The notes beneath the pieces were generated by a model. The model saw only the letters and a program-made list of their open reading frames with translations. It ran no database searches and was not told the origin of the DNA. This document shows, piece after piece, positions 56,999 to 64,000 of a stretch of 64,000 nt of DNA. Numbering within the stretch: position 1 is the first letter of the stretch; every line of letters starts with the position of its first letter. The DNA is from Euclidia mi (lineage: Eukaryota > Arthropoda > Insecta > Lepidoptera > Erebidae): contig OX123191.2 of assembly GCA_944739405.2 (NCBI GenBank), forward strand, positions 8,784,830-8,848,829, written 5' to 3'. The position numbers were made by a program, and so were the translations under genes.

Positions 56999-59174
56999 GA
57001 TGTGGGAAGACGACACTCCCTGTATACAAAACTAACTTGTCTTATTCAATAAGTTTGACACCAACTATTATTAGATGATGAATATAATACCTCACAAAGA
57101 CGACGCGTAGGCGATTTATTTTGCTACAGCGGCGTAGCAATTGTAGACGACGCCTACGCTGCTACGAATTATCACCATAGTTACGACTCGAAATAATTTT
57201 CTTTGATAATATTTGGCTTTATACCCTGAATAATAATTAGTGATCAAGAAACAAACTATTGTATAATAAATCCATCCTAATATTATAAACGCGAAACTGT
57301 TTTTGTTTGTCCTTTGTTCACGACGCAACGCGCAGGCTAATAGTAGGATGTTTGAGCGTGAGATAGTTAGGAGGCTGGAGAGTTATTTAGGTTACTTTTT
57401 ACTGCGATAAAACATTTCGATTACTTTACGATTTATTTATTTATTTAAACACGTCATGCAAAATACATTGCACAAGGCACCTAATGCTTTTGCTTATGCC
57501 TATAGGCATTTTCTCCCAGTCAACCTTTACGTGATGCAGAGATAATCGTGGCAGGTAAGTACTTACACAAAGAGAGTAAAATAAAATAGAATATACGATA
57601 TAATACATACTATAAGTACATACAAGTAAATAGATATAAAAATATTTAAATAGACAGACTACTAACGGATGACAAAGTGCTACTTCCGTACGATTCGGTG
57701 CCTCCTATCTGTGCCGAACCACAAAGACACGGAACTCATTACCTGCCCACGTGTTCCCTTCTTCCTATGATCCCGGGTCCCTTAAGCGACGCGTGACGAA
57801 GCTTTTCTCTAGGCCATCAAATGCCCTTATTATTGATATGTCATTGCTACGATGACTTTTGCTATGGAATCCATGACTGATTAAGATCAGGCGGCATGTA
57901 GTAATTTAGATAGGAGACAATAAAAAATACAGTCATGTCACTAGGAGCCACGTGTAAAGTCTAGTAAATATATAAAAACGAAAAGTACTAAATAGATAGA
58001 TTAGAGAATTGAGCGTGCGTCATTCTTATGTTAATGAACTACATTTATTTTTATCCCTTTGTATGTATTTTCTGTGGCATGTTTACTCATGATTTTATTG
58101 AAGTGAAATTTTATCTGGTATTAAAATGATGTTGGTTTTGAGTATAATAATAATTGCCGGTTCTAAAAGTACTTATTTGAATAGCACCGTTATCCGTCAA
58201 AGCAATTCAAAGTATGCCAAAATTAGTATGGGTATATTAGTTTATAAGAGCACCGTTATCCGTCAAAGCAGTTCAAAGTATGCCAAAATTAGTATGGGTA
58301 TATTAGTTTATTACTTACCTTAGTGAGTTTTGCACTATGTGCAAATAACATTTTTTAATTTTTTCTACGGGAAGGGCTCTTACTTCACTTTTAAAATAAG
58401 ATCCATGTAAACTAATTTAATTTTTAAGCTTTAATTGCTATTTGACTTTTGAAGAGTATTTTTCATCCTCGACAAAAAATAGCTCACTTGGTAGAAAATA
58501 AAGTCGGTGCATCGCACGGCAGAGATCGTTAGCTAGATGGCAGCACTGCAACGTCGTTTAGTTGTTAGGTAACCTAGTTACTAGTTGTTGTTTCTAGACA
58601 TTTTACTGACTAATGGTGAGGTTTATTGCACCTGTTGTAGATCTTTAAGTAATTAATTAGTAATGACACACATAAGCGTCACATTGTGATGTAAAAGAAA
58701 AAATTTTTTACTTGACTTGACCACGGCATGCTATGCAGTCTCAGGTTTAAAGACAGCGCGTACCAATGACTTTTCGAAGATATGCCTGGATTAAATCGGT
58801 AATGTAGTTGTTTTGTTCTTCGTGTGAGTGTGTGGCCAACTCTAGTGACGGAGTTTTCAGACCACCACCCGAAGGCCTCCAACATGGCCTAACGATTCTT
58901 ATCCTGAGACAAGAACCAGTACGTTCGTGCTTAATGAATTAGAGGAAACTTCTGGAATAGTGTACTATACGGATCTTGTGGCAAGTAGGACGAATTTCCG
59001 TGCGTTTAGGTGTTTCTGCCATATATATTACTGGAAACGGGTATAGTTCACAATTTAGGCCCCATTAATGCTCATGTCCGTGGTGCTTATCTTTTCTTAT
59101 TATTATTGCTTTGTAATAACTTTTTTGCACGTAGTATCATGTTTTAAATAATTACTTACAGCTTACTCATAAGG
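56999..59174. other. Intergenic part of duplication copy 2
   Basis: Same content as 43967-46142, including the truncated LINE tail (57430-57672) and the tandem pair (58183-58314). No gene. Confidence 0.5.
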
Positions 59175-59587
59175 TTGAGCTTCCCTGCTGGTGACGTATG
59201 CGCAACATGTCCCGCTCGCTCATACTATTGTACTCATTATCGCGCTGTTTGCCTAGAGCGTGTAACTGACGCTTCTATTTGCTTCTCGCTTGCACTCGCA
59301 TGTACTGCATTTCTATGTGTCTCGCTTCACTACAAACTTGTTTCCACTTATTCATTGTTGCTTTGTAGCTCGACGAAATTATTAAAGCTTTACCCGCATT
59401 TATTAAATACTATACGTAGCTTAGCAAAGTTTATTCGGCCTTGTGATTTGCATTATCGTATAAATATTCCTACATTACCGCGTTCATTATTGTTCGTATG
59501 TTTATGTTTACCTATTTTTAAACACTATTATGAACCTATCTATTGGCAATTCTATGACTATTATACAAGTTTTGAATATAATATAAA

Positions 59588-62503
59588 ATGATTGATAAAA
59601 ATAAACACAATCTATGTGTTTTTTATCAAAATGTTCGCGGACTACATACAAAAACACATACTTTTTATCGCCAAATGCTAATAAATTGTTACGATATAAT
59701 TGTCTTAACAGAGACGTGGCTAACCGATAGCGTATACAACTCAGAGTTATTTGACAGCCGGTACGTCGTCTGGCGGCGGGATCGCGATTATCTATCGACT
59801 GGTCAATCAAGGGGTGGAGGCGTATTAATAGCAACGCGAAAGGAATTGTCAGTAACCTCTCAACCATTGTTTCATTCCACTGCCGAAGACCTTTGGGTGA
59901 ACATACGACTAAAAAAACCAAACTCTCGCGAATGGACTAATCTATATTTATGTGTTATTTACTTATGTAAGCAAAACCAAGGTCTATCTTTTTCGTCCCA
60001 ACTAAACAATTTCCTTACTAGGCTGAATCAAACTGTATTCAACCACTCGTCTAGCACTTTTTTGATCGTCGGAGACCTTAATATGAGTGGAATCGAATGG
60101 TTACCCTCTGAATCATCTCATACCATGTCACTTGTTCCGAGCAACTTCTCCTCAAGTGATGAATACTCCTTTGTTAATGAGCTGTGCACATTAGAATTAA
60201 AACAGTATAATAGAGTAACTAATTAATATGGTAAGATGCTAGATTTAGTCCTCTCAAATGACGTAGTTATGGTTAGTGAGTGTTTGGATCCCTTAGTCCC
60301 CATCGATCCCTATCATCCTGGGCTACTGATTAATATAGATTTTGTTGCAACACCCATGCTGCGCCAGGCACCCCGAATCCGTTATTTGTATGATAAGGGC
60401 GACTTTGAGTCCATAAACAATGAACTCAAGAAAGTTGAGTGGGAACGTGAACTCACAAGCCTCAGTATGGACGATTCAGTAAAGTTCTTTAATGAAACAG
60501 TTTCGAACTTACAAAAATGTCATATACCACAAAAAATTTCACGCAATAAGGCCTACCCGTCTTGGTATAGTTCCTCCCTTATAAAATTAATTAAAGAAAA
60601 ATATAGATATTTTAGAAAAATGAAAACATACAACAACTTAGCCGATAAATTAACATATAAGTTACTTCGCGAAAAAGTTAAAACGATGGAAACTGATTGT
60701 TACCAAAACTATTTAAATTTAACTGAACAATCAATAAAAAATAACCCAAAACACTTTTGGACTTTTGTAAAAACTCGTTATAATACAAATGCAGTTCCCA
60801 GCTCGCTGACACATAATGATGAGATATTAACAACCGGGGAGAGCATCTGCGAAGCTTTTTCTTCATATTTTCGATCTACTTTTATTAATTCGGCGCAAAC
60901 TTCCTCTGTCTCCAGCCCCTGTACCAGTTCTGATTCCGTTTCTGATATTTCTCATGTTGTGGTCAGAGTTGATGAAATCACTAATCTGCTTCGCAAATTA
61001 GACACAACTAAAGCTGCAGGTCCGGATCATATATCAGCCAAATTTTTAGTGCGTTGTGCCTCTTCCATCTCTCGGCCAATTTCAATTCTTTTTAAAAAAT
61101 CCTTATCATCATGTATCGTTCCGAAAATATGGAAACAAGCTTTTATCACTCCTATCCACAAAAAGGGGCCTAAAACAGAAGTCACTAACTATCGACCGAT
61201 ATCGAAGCTATGCATAATAGCGAAAGTGTTCGAAAGGATAGTTCACAATCAAGTTTATGCTGCTCTTAAAAATTCGTTCAGTCCTTTTCAACACGGTTTT
61301 TTGAAAGGTCGGTCAACTGTTACAAATCTGGTACTTTTTAACGACTTTATAACAGACGCGATGGACAAGGGTAAACAAGTTGATTGTGTGTACACTGACT
61401 ACAGTAAAGCATTCGACCGCATTGACCATAACCTACTAATTATGAAGCTTAGCAACATAGGAGTGCGCGGGGACTTACTCAGGTGGTTCTCCTCCTACAT
61501 TGAGAACCGATCACAGGCAACAGTTCTGAGCAACTACATCTCGAGCTGGGTTACTGTCCCCAGCGGTGTTCCACAAGGCTCTTTGGTCGGTCCGTTACTC
61601 TTCGTAGTGTATGTTAATGACATATATTCTTGCCTTGAATCATCGAAATTATTATGCTTTGCAGATGATATGAAAATCTACACCACTATATCATCACATG
61701 CAGACGTACTAGCTTTTCAATCAGACCTATACCAACTAGAAAAGTATTGTAAAGACAATAAACTCGATCTTAATCCTAGTAAATGCTCAATAATAACGTA
61801 CACCCGAAAGTGCTCAACAATTGCAGCAAATTACACATTGGGAGGTCAAACATCATCTAGATCATACTCTGTCCGAGATCTTGGCGTGCTTCACGATTCT
61901 AAATTATTGTTTGATGCAGAGATTGAAGCACTAGTCAAAAAAGCTTCCAAAGCCCTGGGGTTTGTGATGAGAATGTCTAAATGTTTTACTGAAGCGAAGA
62001 CACTCAACATTTTGTACTGTACCTATGTCCGCAGCCATCTTGAGTATGCGTCGCAGGTCTGGAGCCCTTGCTATTGTAAATACGTAGACCGTATTGAGAT
62101 GATCCAGAGGCGCTTTATTAAATATCTATGCTACCATAAAAAAATACCATATGATTCCAGCAACTATCTTTACCTTTGTAAAAAATTCCACATATTGCCT
62201 TTAAAAAACCGTCGCGAGATCGCTGACTGTGTTCTGTTAATGAAGATAATGACCAATGAAATTGATTGTTCACATTTACTATCAAAATTTTCATTAAATG
62301 TCCCACCAAAATTCACAAGGTTTAATTCACCAATAAGTGTACCATCTGCATCTACTAACTACAGACAAAACTCGTATGTCGTGAGAGTGAGCCGTAATTT
62401 TAATAAATTATGCAAGGAGCACGATTTTGATGTTTTTACCACCAAAGTATCGTTAGCAAGGGGAAACTTAAGCCTTAAATTCTTTAATCCAAAGATGGAT
62501 TAA
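59588..62503 (+). pseudogene. LINE ORF2, copy 2, same nonsense codon
   Basis: Identical to 46556-49471 except for two amino-acid changes noticed: Lys to Arg in the loop before GGGVLIAT, and Leu to Ser (HTMLLVPS to HTMSLVPS). The premature TAA is at 60224-60226, the same codon 213. Endonuclease and reverse transcriptase motifs, including LLCFADDMKIY, are all kept. Confidence 0.9.
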
Positions 62504-62760
62504 ATGTTTCAGTAATATGCTGAATAGAATAGACCGTATTATAGTGCTATTTTTTTCGGCCTTTGTGTACAAACCAATTATCTATAATATATTATAACTA
62601 TAGTTCTTTCTTTCTTCCGAGACTGTCCACACACTTTACTTTTTATATTGTCTTCTAGAAGTGAAAACTTGTAATTGGCTGTCTAGTTAATATAATGATC
62701 ACTGTTATGTTATCTTAGCTGTAAGTTTTCCATGAACATAAATAAATAAATAAATAAATT
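59588..62760 (+). mobile_element. Jockey-type LINE (duplication copy 2)
   Basis: Duplicate of 46556-49728, ending in the same (AATA)n tail. It arose with the segment, not by a separate retrotransposition, because the flanks are also shared. Confidence 0.85.
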
Positions 62761-62771
62761 ATATCTCTTCG

Positions 62772-63545
62772 TTGCTTGTCTCCCGCTTTGTTAAGGAGGG
62801 AAGTGGATTGTTTATTTTCCAACTCCTCCAATTCGTTTTCAATCTTCGCAAGTATGACCATGTGTCTGCTTACCGTTCCCAATTGAAATGGCTTCCTATC
62901 CGTCATCGTCGCAGTTTGCGTGCTCTCACTACCCTTTTTTCCATTCTTATGTCTCCTTCATCCCCAAATTATTTAACTTGTCATTTTCAATATCTGTGTT
63001 CCAACCATGACCGCAGTTTGCGATCGTCTAATAATCTTCTTCTTACTATCCCTTCTCATAACACATCTGTTATTCACTCTTCCTTTCTCATTCAGTCCAT
63101 TCTCCTCTGGAATGCCCTCCCTCTAGAAATCAGGACGTGCAAAACGAAGTACAAATTTAAGGCTAAGGTAAAGGAGCTCTTGTTGGCAAGACCAGCGGAT
63201 GTGTCATAGGATCTGTATCTTCATTTCGTTTTGTATTATGTATGGCTTTACGTATTCTTCCTTTAGTTCTTATATGTATATATTATTTATTTCATATATA
63301 TCGTATTTAGGTAGTATAATTATATGTTTATATATTTATGTAAGTATATATGTATGTATATTGTATGCATGTATATTTATTTAAGAATTATATTATATTA
63401 TTATAGCTATCTTATAATATTAAAGTAAGTATTTAATACACGTTTCTCAGCACCGCTCAAAGGTAGACTGGCGGATAATGCCCAAGGCATTAAGTCAACC
63501 TGTACACAGTTTAGTGTATAAATTAAAAAAATAAATAAATAAATA
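62772..63545 (+). mobile_element. 5'-truncated LINE fragment (copy 2)
   Basis: Duplicate of 49740-50513 with the same C-terminal frame (to 63209), 3' UTR and (AATA)n tail. Confidence 0.75.
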
Positions 63546-64000
63546 ATATACTTCTGATTAAGTTCGTTGCGGGTTCCAAGACAGTTGAACTTTCCCCGGG
63601 ACTTCACGAGTGTCAAAACTCGTTGTCATCAATGGTCTCTGCTGCTGAACCTGGCTACACAGGTGACACAGTAGTGGGACTGAGGGTGGGATTAGTCCCA
63701 TAAAAAAATACCAGTACTGACAGCTTTATGTGCCCTCCGAAGCACGGTAGCGCTCAGATGTAAATGTCCACCCATCCCGGGGGCGACTTGTGCAAGCGTT
63801 GCTTAACTTTGCCGATCTGTTACGAATGACAAGCTAAGTCTCGCTATGAGCGTTACAAAAGCGCTACAAATCGGTAATAATCGTTTGTTAGGCGGTGAGA
63901 TGATCTATCTTGAGGAAACCTGTATGTCGGCGAGTTCGAGAAGAGGCCCCACAAACAAAGAAAAGTAAGAAAACTTCTGACTTTTTATTATTTATCCCAC
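63546..64000. other. Unassigned, repeat-like (copy 2)
   Basis: Same as 50514-50968, no gene. Identity with copy 1 continues to the last base of the window. Confidence 0.45.

Larger units (their letters stand above)
56277..64000. repeat. Large near-identical duplication, copy 2 (runs off the window)
   Basis: Copy of 43245-50968. It begins exactly at the LTR's TG. The left half of the interrupted TIR element (42228-43244), which precedes the LTR in copy 1, is replaced by an LTR-element internal region. Confidence 0.93.

Overview
The window reads as nuclear DNA of a lepidopteran insect (moth or butterfly). This rests on AT-rich sequence, tRNA-headed SINEs, short TC...CTAG Helitron-like elements, Jockey/CR1-type LINEs and other repeats I recognise from lepidopteran genomes. 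No search was run, and I found no convincing host gene. Nearly every long reading frame belongs to a transposable element, several of them nested.

Layout. 1-3781: fragments of dispersed repeats. 3786-8389: a young Ty3/gypsy-type LTR retrotransposon (minus strand) with near-identical 722-bp LTRs, an ATTT target duplication and one long ORF that has lost reverse transcriptase, RNase H and the integrase core. 8394-20880: SINEs (two complete, with 17- and 16-bp target duplications), Helitron-like elements, a GC-rich retroposon with a 14-bp target duplication and long unassigned stretches. 20882-22304: a fold-back repeat and a ~120-bp tandem array. 22409-28252: a CR1/Jockey-type LINE whose ORF1 is split by a PIF/Harbinger element (22491-24023). 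28481-35395: Helitron-like, SINE and LINE fragments, including a minus-strand LINE (about 31040-33241). 35971-39303: a DNA transposon with 31-bp inverted repeats carrying a decayed two-exon gene of a family I cannot name. 39368-42197: two Helitron-like elements head to tail, with a ~119-bp minisatellite built around AAGATGGCGG. 42228-43966: a TIR element containing a solo LTR (43245-43643).

43245-50968 is repeated almost perfectly at 56277-64000 (offset 13,032). Both copies carry a LINE whose ORF2 is broken by one identical TAA codon. The second copy begins exactly where an LTR meets an LTR-element internal region with a primer-binding site. This points to a tandem duplication through LTR recombination, or to an assembly duplication. 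Between the copies lie SINEs, a truncated minus-strand LINE and that LTR-element internal region.

The elements do not form a common pathway. The window is a record of successive insertion, nesting, internal deletion and recombination. Its most unusual contents are the deleted but open gypsy polyprotein, the unclassified two-exon transposon gene, the LTR-bounded duplication and the motif-rich minisatellite.
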